From: Diospyros lotus
Lineage: Eukaryota; Streptophyta; Magnoliopsida; Ericales; Ebenaceae
Length of the DNA: 64,000 nucleotides
Direction: 5' to 3'
NCBI RefSeq assembly: GCF_014633365.1
Contig: NC_068351.1
Span: forward strand, 8,686,907 to 8,750,906
In this document: positions 32,778-44,232 of the stretch, piece after piece
Layout of the letters: every line of letters starts with the position of its first letter
Numbering within the stretch: position 1 is the stretch's first letter
Notes under the pieces: generated by a model
What the model was told of the DNA's origin: nothing
Seen by the model: the letters and a program-made list of their open reading frames with translations, nothing else
Database searches by the model: none
Position numbers and translations under genes: made by a program

Positions 32778-33289
32778 TTAGAGCAACTCCAACGGGAGTT
32801 GCTATTCGGGGTGTAATCCGCCTAATTACCGAAATGGCACCCCGAAATACAAAATGTCCACTCCAACGGGAGTGGCATATGAAGTTGTAAACTGGCAACT
32901 TCCATACTCCGGTGCCATTTTTACATCTCTTGGAGAGAGAAAATCGAAGATTGCATTTGCGCCAACAGTAAAAAATCTAACGGCTATATTCAACATTCTA
33001 TATATATATATACATATTTTCTTGAAACAGAGGCGAGGTAGAGCAAGAGAGAACCAGAGGCAGAAGGCGAGGGCGTGCAGCGTTGAGCTAGAAGAATTGC
33101 GAGGGCGAGGTGAGGGCAAGCAGTGCGAGAGGCGGGGACCGGCAAGGCTGCAACTAGCGAGGGCGAGCCGTGAGCAGAAACAAGAGAGGGCAAAGGGTGC
33201 AAGCCGCTGTGAAGAAGAAGAAGCTGCAAGACCAAGAAAGGGCGAGGGGTGCGAGCCGCTGTGAAGAAAAAAAAGATTGTGGAGTGGCT

Positions 33290-33460
33290 TGTGAAGGTAT
33301 GTTATATATATATATATATTATAATCAATTATAAATTCCACGAGAAGAAGAAGGTTCTGGAATGGCTCGTAAAGGTATGTTTGTATATATATATATATAT
33401 TAATCAATTGTAAATGTGAGTGAAGCCACTAAAGGTATGTTATATATATACATATATTAA
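33290..33460 (+). repeat. Tandem repeat in the PIF element leader
   Basis: Three imperfect units of about 70 bp, each with 'aaaggtatgtt', a TA microsatellite and 'taatcaatt..taaat'. They lie between the left inverted repeat and ORF1. Confidence 0.65.
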
Positions 33461-33683
33461 TCAATTTATAATAGGAGGCGTTTGGAAATTGCAAAAACGA
33501 TTTTATAATTTATTGTTAGAATTATATATATTAATTATAGTTAATTGTTATATTTTATTTTAGTTAATTAATTATTAATTATATATATAAATATTTTTAT
33601 TTTAGTTAATTGCTAGAATTTATTTTAATTTATTATTTTATGCTCATTATTTAAATTGATTATATTTTTTGATTTTTTTTTAG

Positions 33684-34774
33684 ATGGATTCTCAATTTGA
33701 CGGTTCTTTCACTTATTTGCTTATGAGTAACACTGATTTATATGATGATACTATGCGGCCCAATCATGTAGTATTGGAGCCAGTACAAGATGAAGTTGTT
33801 CTAAGAGTGAGAAAATCGCAAAGGACAAAGAACTTCTCTCAAGAAGAAGATAAATTAATTGTGTTTGCGTGGCTTAACACGAGTAAAGATGCAATTACTG
33901 GAAATGAACAACAAGGTGGTGCTTTCTGGCATAGAATATTGAAATACATAGAACTTCATGGAGGCAATAAAGAACGTTCGTAAGCTTCTATTAAAAGCCG
34001 TTGGACTGATATAAATGCAAAATGTGCCAAATTTATTGGTTTTTATAGTCAAATTAAAAGACTGCGACAAGGTGGACACATCGAGCAAAATAATGTAATG
34101 ATTAAATTTTTTTAGATAGACTACTATGATTTAATATTTGAACTATTGATTGAATGATTTCATATGTTTTTCAGGTTAATGAAGCAAAAGAAATGTTTGC
34201 TAAGATCATTAGAAGACCATTTCAATACGAGTATTGTTGGAATATCTTGAAAATGGAGTGGAAATGGACTAATAATCTCACCAGCAATAAGAGAGCAAAA
34301 ACCCATTCAACTGGTAGTCTTGCTGAATCAAATCATGTTGAATCTTGTTATTCAACTCCACATTTAGGGGATGACATTGAACCATCGTCTACTCCCAACC
34401 TCAATAGGCCATTGGGTAGAAAAGTTTCGAAGAAACAACCTAAAAATAAAGAGAAGCAAACCGAGGTTGAAGATATACTAGATCATCACCACTGGAATCA
34501 AAGAATGGAAGTGGAACAACAAAAAGCGGAGCGGCATGAGAAAATGTTTTCTCAACAGGAGATAGCACTGGAACAACATCGTAAACAGTTAGAAATTGAA
34601 GAAATGCAATTAGAAGTTCAAAAAAAGAAGGTAGAAGTTGAAGAAAATAATAATGAATGGCAAACTGAAATGAAGATCATGGAAACTGACACTACTAGTA
34701 TGGACCAAATTTTTGCAGCATATTGGAATAACTTGAAGATGGAGATTATGAAAAAGTGGGGTTTTACTTTTTAG
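33684..34774 (+). pseudogene. PIF/Harbinger ORF1 (Myb/SANT-like DNA-binding partner)
   Basis: Exon 1 starts at 33684 and contains 'RTKNFSQEEDKLIVFAWLN' and 'GAFWHRILKYIELHGG', the trihelix/Myb-like domain of plant PIF ORF1. An in-frame TAA at 33981-33983 falls where family members have a codon for Q, just before 'IKSRWTDINAKCAKF'. An intron (34095-34174, GT...CAG) leads to exon 2, which opens with 'VNEAKEMFAK' and contains 'CWNILKMEWKW' and the 'RPLGRKVSKK' basic patch. A long E/Q-rich coiled coil follows (34480-34680). ORF1 is thought to bind element ends and assist the transposase. One nonsense change is the only defect I see. Confidence 0.85.
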
Positions 34775-35038
34775 TCATTATTTATTATGTTGTTATTATT
34801 CATGAAAAACTATGTATTAAGTTTAATTGCTATGAAAGCACTTGTGAAATTGACTAAAAAATCTTGAAATTGAAATTGAAGTTTGATTGCTATGGAAGTA
34901 TTTGTGAAATTGAAATACAACTTGAAATTGAAAATGGAATTGAAAATACAACTTGAAATTGAAATTAGAATGGAAAATAAAACTTGAAATTGAAATTGGA
35001 ATTAAAAATACAACTTGAAATTAAAATTGAAAAAATTA

Positions 35039-36313
35039 TTATTCGCCATGGCATTCCCACAAATGCTCGATAAGATCTGATTGTAGTTGAGAATGAGTTG
35101 TATTGTCCCTAATCTGACAATGGGTTTGCATGAAGTCTTCCAATTCTAGTGTATACGCATGTGACACTTCTACAGGCGGATTTGCATCACTTATTAAAGT
35201 CATTGTTACCAATATCTCATTCATCCTCAATGACCATGTTATGCATTATTATGGACGCTTTCATAATATCTGCAAGTGTTTCTTCATGCCAAAAGCGTAC
35301 TGGTCCATGCACGATTGCAAAACAGGCTTGAAGTACCCCAAATGCCCGCTCTACATCTTTTCTTGCCGACTCTTGTGCTTTAGCAAAATGTTTTTTCTTC
35401 AAACCTCTTGGGCAGGGAATTGTTTTTACAAATGTCGACCAATTTGGATAAATACCATCAGTTAGATAATATCCCATTGTATACTCATGGCCATTAATTG
35501 TATAGTTTACTGGATTAGCATGGCCATTTGCTAATAATGCAAAAACAGGGGACCTGTCTAGAACATTTATGTCATTCAGCGAACCAGAAAACCCAAAGAA
35601 TGCATGCCATATCCAAAGATCTTGAGAAGCCACAGCTTCCAAAATGATTGTTAGTTCATGACAATGACCAGTATACATACCTTGCCATGTGGTCAAATAA
35701 TTTTTCCAATTCCAATGCAAGCAATCAATACTCCTAACATGCCGAAAAAATCACGTTGTTCCCCTATCTGTAGCAATCGAGTAATATCGTTATTGTTTGG
35801 TGGCCTCAAGTAATGATTGTCAAACACTGCAATAACAGCTTTCACAAACCTTCTTAGACTAAGTATGGCAGTGCTTTCTCCAATTTTGATGTATTTATCC
35901 ATAGAATCTGTTAGTGTTCTGTAAGCAAGAATTCTTTAAGCAGCAATTATCTTTTAAAAGGATGACAAACCAAGAACTCCAACGGCATTTGTTCTTTGGA
36001 TGAAGAATGGATTGTGTTGTTCAACCTCATTTGCAATTAGGGGAAAAAGAGGACGACTCATTCGGAATCTCCTTTTGAAAAACCCTTCATATACACAAGG
36101 GGTTGCAAAATAGTCGCAGTAGAGTCTTTCGTGGCCTTCAACTCTATCACGATTAATTGTTCTATGGCCTAGAACAGAACCACGATGTCTTCTTACCCGT
36201 CTGCTACTAGACCATTCTGACCTTCTGGTTGAATCATACAACGTATCTAATTGATCATCATCTTCTTCCTCAATATTGAGGATCCCTCCTAAAATATTAG
36301 AATAACGATTCAT
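35039..36313 (-). pseudogene. PIF/Harbinger DDE transposase (HARBI1/ALP1-like)
   Basis: On the minus strand, the N-terminus at 36313 holds 'GHERLYCDYFATPCVYEGFF' and 'RRFRMSRPLF'. After a frame break near 35955, 'YIKIGESTAILSLRRFVKAV' follows. A second break near 35730 leads to the DDE core: 'SIDCLHWNW' (first D), 'GFSGSLNDINVLDRSPVF' (second D) and 'ARKDVERAFGVLQACF' (E). 'HNMVIEDE' then meets a stop, and the C-terminal 'LQSDLIEHLWECHG' continues in another frame. There are at least three frameshifts and one stop (about 35937). The gene faces ORF1. Confidence 0.88.
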
Positions 36314-36689
36314 ATCGATAGATGAATGAAAATATGAGAGGATGAATGATTTTAGAGAGCGAATGTAATATAGATGAATGAAAACATGAGAAAGATTATC
36401 ATATTTATAGATGAATTTATAATTTTTGAATTTTTATTTTGGCGGTTAAATTTTAAAATTTTAAATTCGATAGTTGAATTTTGAAATTTGAATTTCAGCG
36501 GTCAAAATTTGAAATTTAAATTTTTAATTATATTTTTTAATAAAAAATATTAAAATATTAAAATGACACCCTTATTTGCAACCTGCCATTGGAGCAGATA
36601 TAGAATTTAGAAGTGTCATAACACTATTCAAAGTTGTAAAATGATAATTTAGCACTCCAAAATGGCACTCTCCCTTGGAGATGCTCTTA

Positions 36690-37951
36690 GACTTAGAGAC
36701 ATCCCTAATTAATAAGTGGTTAAGAAACTTTTTAAATAAAAAAATATTTTTTTATTTTTTTGGGCTCCTAATAATAAAATATTTTTATTAACCATTTAAA
36801 TTGTTGAAAAGGTTAATGAATATAATTTAAGTTGAAAATAATTGTTGTACGTCGGGAATCATTGGCTTTTGTAGTGATTCTCTTTGAAATTCAAAATTTG
36901 AATTTTCATAGCATGTGATCAATTGTCAATAATTTTCTAGACTCCCATAATTTTTTATGGCAGAGAATAATTCAAGGAACTATGGCATCAAATTTTTAAT
37001 CATTTTTTAGTTTTCCACGATTCTGATCACTATAAAATTTAAAGTTTGAATTTTCATTACAATTTCTAGACTCCCATGATTCAACCCACTTACATTTGAT
37101 GGCAAGGAATGTGGCAGGGAACCATGGACTTTGACAGGGAATATGGATTAATTTTTAAATAAAATTTTCTTATATTGATAAATTGTAACTAATACATACT
37201 TTTTAAATAAAATATATTTAGTAAATTTTTATTTTAGGAATTATTATACCAAATTAGGTGTCATAATAAACTGTAAAAAAATTATTTTAGAAAATAATGT
37301 GTATTAAATTATTTATTACTTATTATTCACTAAAAATGCTCTTAATTACTAACCAACCAAACCACTCCTACTTAATAAGTTAGAAAAATCTTTAGTATAA
37401 AAGCTTATTAATTTGCTCATAGCTATAAAACTAAATAAATAAATAAATTATGTCAAAATGATATGAACTTAAAAAAATAGATACAATGATAGAAATACGT
37501 TTAAACTTTTCAGAGAATAAATAAAAGTTTTATTATGGCACCTAATTATTGTTGATGGCACAGAATATGACAGCCTAGAAATTGCCATGCACCCATTATT
37601 GTTGTCATGCTATGCACCTATTATTGTTGATGGCAGAGAATATAGCAGAGATTCAAGGAATACTTTTGATCAATTGTCAAAGTTTTCAATACTTTTCTAG
37701 ACACCCATGATTTTGATCATTTGAAATTCAAAATTTGAATTTTCATTGCAACTCGTGGGAATGTTCAAATGTTTGCGTCTATAAATAAGTGATTGTTGAA
37801 GTTGTTCAATCACAAAATTACTTTCGCTATCTTACTCTCTTGCTGATACACTATTTTATAAGTTGTCCTGCTTTGTTACTATCTTGCTAATTACTATACT
37901 TTCTAGTGTCATAATATCTTTGATTGATTTTATTACTCTATATTTACAATC
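36690..37951. other. hAT interior before the transposase gene
   Basis: AT-rich non-coding DNA with degenerate 'tggcagagaatatagcag' repeats, probably the subterminal and leader region of the hAT element. No other gene is visible. Confidence 0.55.
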
Positions 37952-38745
37952 ATGTCTTCCCTTCGTCACTCCCTTACTACTCGTAGAAATGATTCTCGCA
38001 GTGCTTTTTCTATGAAACCCTCTCGAGCCAGTACATCTTCTGCAAACCCCCAATGAACTTCTATTCCATCCCCAATGGGACCACTCCCCTATGATTTTTT
38101 CAACGATTGGAGTGGTAGTCAATGGGCATAGGAACACCCATCATTTACTGAATCAGATACATAACGACCCGAATCACAAGATCCTGATATGCAAATGTTT
38201 GGTAACCCCACACCTCTATCAACTGAACAACCCTCACCAAATGAGGGTTAAACCTCCTCAAAACAACCAAATGAGGAGCCGTCCAGCTCACGAAGCAACT
38301 CCAAGCCACAAAGAACTAGTAATGTTTGGCAGGTGTTCGAGATGATTAATATAGTCGGGAAGGGTCAAAGAGCTTTGTGTAAATTTTGCAAAAAAGACTA
38401 CTGATGCCAACCAGGGGGTGGGACTAGACACTTGATGAGACATGCCTTGAAACATGATGTTGGCAGTCTGGACGCAATGCAGACACAATTGCAACAAGGT
38501 AAGGGTTTGATTTTTCGATATAATAGAGAACTTGATAAATCTAACTTAGCAAAACTAATAATTAAAACTAAATCTTCTTTTTTGTTTGGGGGGATGTAAT
38601 GTTTAAATGATATTGTAAAAATGCATTACAACCTATAGTTGGGGGTTTTTCACGAAAGACTATAAAAAATGAAGCGATAGCTTATATTTAGAATATTTAG
38701 AACAATTAAGAAATACATTTAATGCATTTAATGGAAGAGTGTCAT
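37952..38745 (+). pseudogene. hAT transposase, N-terminal half with BED zinc finger
   Basis: The likely start is ATG at 37952 (S-S-L-R-H-S). A Q/S/P-rich leader has several stops (first at about 38056). The BED finger is readable: 'VWQVFEMINIVGKGQRALCKFCKKDY', then 'GGGTRHLMRHALKHD', giving the C-x2-C...H-x3-H ligands, with a stop (TGA) after the first half. The frame continues to 'LRNTFNAFNGRVS' with a frameshift near 38690. It is cut at 38745 by the Tat element; the rest is at 52129-53579. Confidence 0.82.
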
Positions 38746-39367
38746 TGTCGACGTTCAAAATTGGTCGACCGAGATTCGACGGCTCATGCTAATCGAATAA
38801 CCACAAACACAAGGGGAAGAAAATAATAGCAACATCGACAAACAATATGCGAGAGTTTTTTACATGGTTTGGCCAAAATGATGCTTAGTCCACGACTATC
38901 CTCTGATCATTTCGGCAAAGTTATAGTATATATTTTTTTTATCATGTCTGTACCATGGCTTTTGATCCCCTATTTATAGTGTGAGGTATTGACAATTTAC
39001 ACAAAGTTCAAAATGGTGGGGCCACATCTTGAGGGACAATGTGCCCTTATTATCTCTATAAAATAAGGAGTAAGAGCTTCGCACTATGTGGGGACTAACT
39101 TTCCACGAATAAGGACAGGTAGACATTAGATCCGGTTATTCTGCTTTGTGGTCTTCTTTACGAGCTGAACGGCGAGCTAGAGTCATCGCAAGGAACTCGC
39201 TTGCTATTGTGATCAGAGGTCGCGCTTTAGCAATTGTATGATCTAGCAGAGATGGCTTTGGCCATGGGTCCATTAGGCTTAGAGAGGTTGGGCCTTATCA
39301 TTAGACCGTTCCCAGCCCACATCAGTCCCGTCAATAGCCTAAGGCGGTTCAGAAAATGCCCGTAACA
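38746..39367 (-). repeat. 3' LTR of the Tat element
   Basis: The plus-strand ends are TGTCGACGTTC and CCCGTAACA. It aligns along its length with 51497-52128. A TATA box (TATAAATA on minus) lies at 38971-38978 and its partner at 51723-51730. Confidence 0.92.
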
Positions 39368-39381
39368 CTAACCCCCCAGCT
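39368..39381 (-). other. Polypurine tract of the Tat element
   Basis: On the minus strand, 'gctggggggttag' directly precedes the LTR start TGTTACGGGC, which fixes the orientation of the element as minus. Confidence 0.85.
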
Positions 39382-39988
39382 CGCGGTGCGATCTTTGAAG
39401 TGCGAGCTGATGTATGTCCGTAAGCCCCATGCTCCCACACATCACCATTGGATCTAGGGTAGCTCGTCAGTCTCTTCATCCAATGGTGGAGTGTCCCAGA
39501 TTATAAAAGCGTGAGGAAATTCTTTCCCCCCCCCCCCCTTACCGTGTCATTTTAAAAATATCCCTTGCCTTTGCAACCTTCTTCTTCCTCCCGACTCCAA
39601 GACTCTATTGCCGATGGTTCTAAAGCTTCTCTGCCTTTCTCCACCGCTCTCTTGTTGGCTCTTTTCCTCAGGCTTTGCATCAACCGATCAAGAACATTAA
39701 GTTCTTCACAATCTTTTAGTTTATTTCATCTCTGCTCCCATTCTTTCTATAGACTCCGTCTTCATGCCTCGCCTCTTGGCAATGGTTGTGCGTCTTATTG
39801 GGCTAGCTTTCATTTATTTTAGGAGGCTTAACAGGCTTAAAAATTCAGTCTCCTCTTTTTTGAGTCATACCTTGTTACGAAGCGCACGACCTGATAGGTA
39901 GGAAGTATCCCTAGGAATATCAGTTCGCGAGGGCTGGTCTGTTCTCAGCTACCTGATACCTTCTTCTTTTTTTGTCTTTTCATCGTAG
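39382..39988. other. Leader of the antisense ORF
   Basis: Contains a run of C at about 39527-39537 and C/T-rich DNA, and ends with 'ttttcatcgtag' just before the ATG at 39989. That looks like an intron acceptor or leader. The frame at 39565-39822 is not recognisable as a gene. Confidence 0.45.
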
Positions 39989-40713
39989 ATGTCCACATCA
40001 GGTCAGAAGCACCGCAACCACAGGGTAGAAGACGATGACACCTCTAGCTCTTCGGGGCACAGCGAAGGGATGCTGCCATGGACTGCTCAGAACGTGGTTT
40101 CGTCTGACTCCGAGGTTGCTGGGAGAGTTCCTCTGCGTACAAATCCTATAGTTGCCCAACGAGCTGCCAATGAACGCTCAACTTGCGAGGTCTTCAGACA
40201 CTACCCTTCAAAGCTGACGATCAACGAGCTGAAGTCGTGCACCTCGTCGTACTGCCTTCCCTACTGCACACGTCTGATGGTGCCTTCTCCTGGTGACCAC
40301 GCAGCCTTTCCTCCCGAAGGGTTCGTGGTTGTTAGCCCCCAACACCTAGAGTTCGGCCTTAGGTTTCCAGTACATCCCTACCTCATAACCATTCTCAACG
40401 ACTTGAAACTCGCACCTTTCCAACTAACTCCCAACTCTGATGCCCAGATAACTTCCCTGGCCCTACTCTTCCAAAGGAACAAACATCCTCTTCCTACTCC
40501 CAAAATCCTTAGATACCTTTACTCTTTCAAAAGTACCAAGGACGGGCTGTATTATATGGAAACTCATTTTTCTGACTGTAAAAAGCTCTTGCCTCAGGGG
40601 AAGACTAAGGGAAAGTCTAATGTAGGGGATTATAAGTCCCAATGGTTCTATGTCTCCTTCTCCTCACTCCACAATCTCAATAACTTCAACTTTGTTCTAG
40701 TGTCGAGTAAGTA
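39989..40713 (+). pseudogene. Tat antisense ORF, exon 1 (putative gypsy-type transposon domain)
   Basis: The ATG at 39989 is followed by an S/D-rich leader and the conserved core 'GFVVVSPQHLEFGLRFPVHPYL' and 'QITSLALLFQRNK', then a 'GKSNVGDYKSQWFYVS' segment. This is the domain annotated in plants as 'putative gypsy type transposon', found in the extra ORF of Tat elements; its function is not known. The frame is open to 'VLVSSK', with a likely donor at 'gagtaagta' (about 40708). Confidence 0.85.
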
Positions 40714-40789
40714 GTCCTTTAGTTCGCGCTTGTTATAACAATTTATTTGTTATTATTGCTTACTTATGAATCTCATTTTGATTTTGCAG

Positions 40790-41499
40790 ACGTCGCTGGT
40801 GGGAAGCCTGAGATGACCATCTCTGAGGTGTAAGGACTTCAACAAGCTTCTGAAGCAAAGACTGACGAGGACGACTGCAAATTCTGTGATTCTTTGCTCC
40901 ACGACTACCAGCTCGCTCCCTCTGTCAACATCAAAGATATCAGGCAGGAAGATATTGGAGTCCGAGCCTAAAGGGAGATAAGGTCAGCCCTTTACCTCAT
41001 CAATTTTAGCGGGAGTCCAGTCAAGGAAAGCAGAGTTCGTCAAGAAGTCATGGTCAGGGCCTTACCAACGTCATCGGAAGCAATGAAGCTCCAACTCGAA
41101 AGACCTGGCACTTCCATGATCTCAAGCTTACCCGGGGTCGTCCACACATCCTCTTCTCCTACCAAAGTCCAAAGGGTGGGAGCTCGCACTAAAGCGACCA
41201 GCAAGAGTCGTGACCTCGTCACTCTTCCCGGTCCTGACTTCGCATCGACTACCACAACTTCTTCAAATCCCACTCTCGCAGGCACCTTCTCACAGCATGC
41301 GGTGGCCATAGCTGCAACGAGTCGCGGTAAGTCCATGGTTCGTGAGGAGGATCTTAGTGCTTGGAGTAAAAGAAAAGCTCCTCCCACCTCACAGGCCCAA
41401 GTAGACAAGAGGAAGAAGGCAACCGCCTCTGACAAGCCGAGCATATTTGAGGTCACAACCGATGGGACGTACTTCGCCCCTCTTCTTGACAGTTTGGAT
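40790..41499 (+). pseudogene. Tat antisense ORF, exon 2
   Basis: After 'attttgcag' the frame reads 'GGKPEMTISEV' then a stop, 'CDSLLHDYQLAPSVNIKDI', another stop, and then an open T/S/K-rich region to 'YFAPLLDSLD'. A hAT element interrupts it at 41500. Without the insertion, the frame runs on to 'RVIGNYTKALDKKEVSDCTL' at 42082. Two stop codons (about 40831 and 40969) show decay. Confidence 0.75.
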
Positions 41500-42073
41500 T
41501 AGGGTTGGTAATTTTGGACACTACCCGATTACATGATATGACACGACATGGAGTTAAGCGGGTTAGGGTTGGGGTTAATCAAGTTTGGGTCATAAACGGG
41601 TCAACCCGTTCATGACACGATTATTTTCATGTCTTAGGCGGGCCAACCCATCTAACCCGTTTAGACATGTAATGACCCGTTTTAATTAAACGTGTTAACG
41701 GGTTGACCAGAACATGTTAACACGATTATATACGAAATGACACGTTTAATTAAAATGGTTAGTGGGTTGATCTAAACACGTTAACACGATTATACATGAA
41801 ATAACACGTTTAAAACTAAATAACACGTTTAACAGGTGACATAGTGCGACCCGTTTAAATTAAATGGGTTAAATATGTTAACATGTGACATGACACAACA
41901 TGTTTAATTAAACGGGTCATTTCATGTTACACGTTTAATAAACGTGTCGTGTTCGGGTTTAAGGAATTTGATACTATTATTAAACGGGTCGTGTTCGGGT
42001 TAGCCTGATACGTGTTATACGCGTGTCTCAACATGACGCGATTATGACTCGCCAACCCATATTGCCACCCCTA
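41500..42073. mobile_element. Non-autonomous hAT element, 574 bp, in the antisense ORF
   Basis: The left end TAGGGTTGGTAATTTTGG and the reversed right end TAGGGGTGGCAATATGGG are inverted repeats. A perfect 8 bp duplication GTTTGGAT lies at 41492-41499 and 42074-42081. The interior is made of 'acacgtttaa', 'cgggttaa' and 'acgtgttaac' repeats in both orientations. Confidence 0.9.
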
Positions 42074-42985
42074 GTTTGGATAGGGTCATTGGTAACTATA
42101 CCAAGGCTCTAGACAAGAAGGAGGTGTCTGACTGCACTCTCACCCTGCAATTAAAACACAATAAAAACAAATCATAATAAAACTTTTATATTTTTTTTAT
42201 TTTAGTGAGAGGTTTATACTCGCCAGTGTACGAGTGCAGTTGTAGTCCAAATTTATATTTATATTTTCTGGATGAATCCAGGTCGTCCACTGAGAGATTT
42301 ATTTATGGCAAAAGAAAAAGAATGTCACACACACGCACACGCATTTGGACAAATTGACAACAAGATTTTTTATGGTTTTGTTTTTAGACAACAGATACTA
42401 GAAAATAAAGTAAGGCAAAAATTGAAATAAACATTAAACGTAAAAATATGAATTTGGATAGTGCTTGAGTTAAGACAATTTCAGTACCAACCCGTTGATT
42501 CCCAAATTTTAGCATAAAAGATTAGCAACATTAATTTAATTTCAGATATGAGGATTTGTTATTAAATGCAATTAGAGATGATGATAGTTCTAGGTTAAGC
42601 AATCCCCATACATGATATGCGGGATTCTAATTTAAGCAACTACCATAAATTCAATTACAATTAATATACAAAACAACTAAATTAATCATCTGGATTTGGG
42701 TATGATAGCGTTTCCAGTTCTAGTAACTCTCATACATGGCATGAAAGCTCTAAGTTAGGCTTACGCTTCAATCCAAACCTAGTAATTTTTTAATAATTAA
42801 TACACATTCATACTGAAATTTAAATTAATGTTACTTATTTAAAGCGTAGCTTTCTTTGGGAATCATTGGCGTTGGACACTGTCCTTGCCTTAACCCAAGA
42901 TTAGATTTAACTACTCATTTTTATTTGAAAGTTAATTGACATAAATTTAAATGACGTAATTTAAATAACAGAATTTAAATGACAA

Positions 42986-43100
42986 GAAATTTAAAGGCAT
43001 AAACTAACCGGCCATTTAGGCGGTGGATAATTAAATGACAAGAATTAAAATTGCAGAAATTTAAAGGCATAAACTAACCGGCCATTTAGGCGGTGAATAA
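42986..43100. repeat. Tandem duplication of about 60 bp
   Basis: 'aaaggcataaactaaccgg' with 'ccatttaggcggtg' occurs twice, at about 42993 and 43060, with 'attaaatgacaagaa' between them. Confidence 0.8.
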
Positions 43101-43367
43101 TAAAGTAATAATAAATGACATAAGAATTTAAAAGAAGAAAGAAAAAAGTAAGATTATAAGAGAAAGTACTAAAGAAAATGAGAAAGAACAAGAACAATTC
43201 TCAAAGAGAGAATTATAAGAAAACAACTAAACTTTTATTCAAGAATAATAATCACACTTACAAATGCAATCAAGTGAGCTATTTATAGGCCACAAGATGC
43301 AATACAAACCACACAATTTCAATTATTCAATTAGACATAATTATATCTAATGGGCACTCACACACTT

Positions 43368-43525
43368 AAAGTTAAATGGATTTTAGCTATAATACACACC
43401 TAATATTAAATGGATTTTAGCTAAAATACATACCTAATAAAGCACTCATAAAGTTAAATGGATTTTAGCTATAATATCCACCTAATAGTTAAATGGATTT
43501 TAGCTAAAAAACACACCTAATAAAG
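43368..43525. repeat. Four imperfect 33-60 bp tandem units
   Basis: 'gttaaatggattttagcta' followed by 'ataca..cacctaat' is repeated four times with small changes. Confidence 0.8.
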
Positions 43526-43649
43526 CTCTCACATAAAAAATAAAAATAGATTTCTATAAATTGGTTTTTAATCTTCATTAGGATTAAAAATAATCCTTGG
43601 GCCTTCTCCAAATAATATTTTCCATGGGTTGCTCAAATTGGGCCTTAAT

Positions 43650-43812
43650 TCTTCATGGGCTTGAATTCTTCATGGACTTTAATTTTTCATGGGTTTGATT
43701 TCTTCATGGATTTGAATTCTTCATGGACTTGATTTCTCCATGGGTTTGATTTCTTCATGGACTTGAATTCTTCATGGACTTTAAGTCTTCATGGGCTTGA
43801 ATTCTTCATGCC
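43650..43812. repeat. Tandem units of about 20-24 bp
   Basis: Seven to eight units of the form 'cttcatggacttgaatt' or 'cttcatgggtttgattt' in a row, with two closely alternating versions. Confidence 0.8.
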
Positions 43813-44232
43813 TAAAAAAAAATAAAAATAATTTAATGTTATTAATAAATTATATATTATATATATGTATTACACATGGCACATATATATATTAGATTAT
43901 ATTATATATATATTACATGCATGCATATAATGATATATATGTATTATATATAATTTTATATATTATTATTATTTACTTTAGAACTTCATTTCATTCATCT
44001 TTCAATTTAAATTTACATATAACCATAAAATATATATTAATATCTAATTTAAACCATATTTAAGATCGAAAGAAGGGTATAATTATAACAAAATTTTTAC
44101 AAAATTAACCACTAATCAGTGTCTAGTGACACGCTCTGCCATTACGTCGCTCGCCATAGTCTTTTAGTAAGGTTTTTTGCTCGATTTGGTATTTATGCTT
44201 TATCTCTTTCAAATGTTCTGACCTCTCACGTC

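Larger units (their letters stand above)
32781..36686. mobile_element. PIF/Harbinger element with ORF1 and transposase remains
   Basis: The left end GAGCAACTCCAACGGGAG and the reversed right end GAGCATCTCCAAGGGAG are inverted repeats. The 3 bp target copies TTA lie at 32778-32780 and 36687-36689. Inside are a Myb-like ORF1 on plus and an IS5-type DDE transposase on minus, facing each other. Both carry stops or frameshifts, so it is inactive by itself. The size of 3906 bp is normal for the class. Confidence 0.92.
42146..44118 (-). mobile_element. LTR-like insertion, probably a solo LTR on the minus strand
   Basis: The stretch starts TGCAATTAAAAC and ends ACTAATCA on plus, so on minus it begins TGATTAGTGG and ends TTTAATTGCA. 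It splits the antisense ORF between 'SDCTLT' and the region before its last exon. The neighbouring 5 bp (caccc and gtgtc) do not match, so the edges are less certain than for the other LTRs. It contains three tandem repeat blocks. No pol frame is visible. Confidence 0.6.

Noticed and set aside
33000..33300. Overlapping frames at 32826-33407 and 32854-33264
   Set aside because: They span the PIF inverted repeat and a GA-rich leader; no domain can be seen.
41040..41502. Minus-strand frame opposite exon 2 of the antisense Tat ORF
   Set aside because: Shadow of the plus-strand T/S/K-rich exon, which connects in frame with neighbouring exons of a known domain layout.
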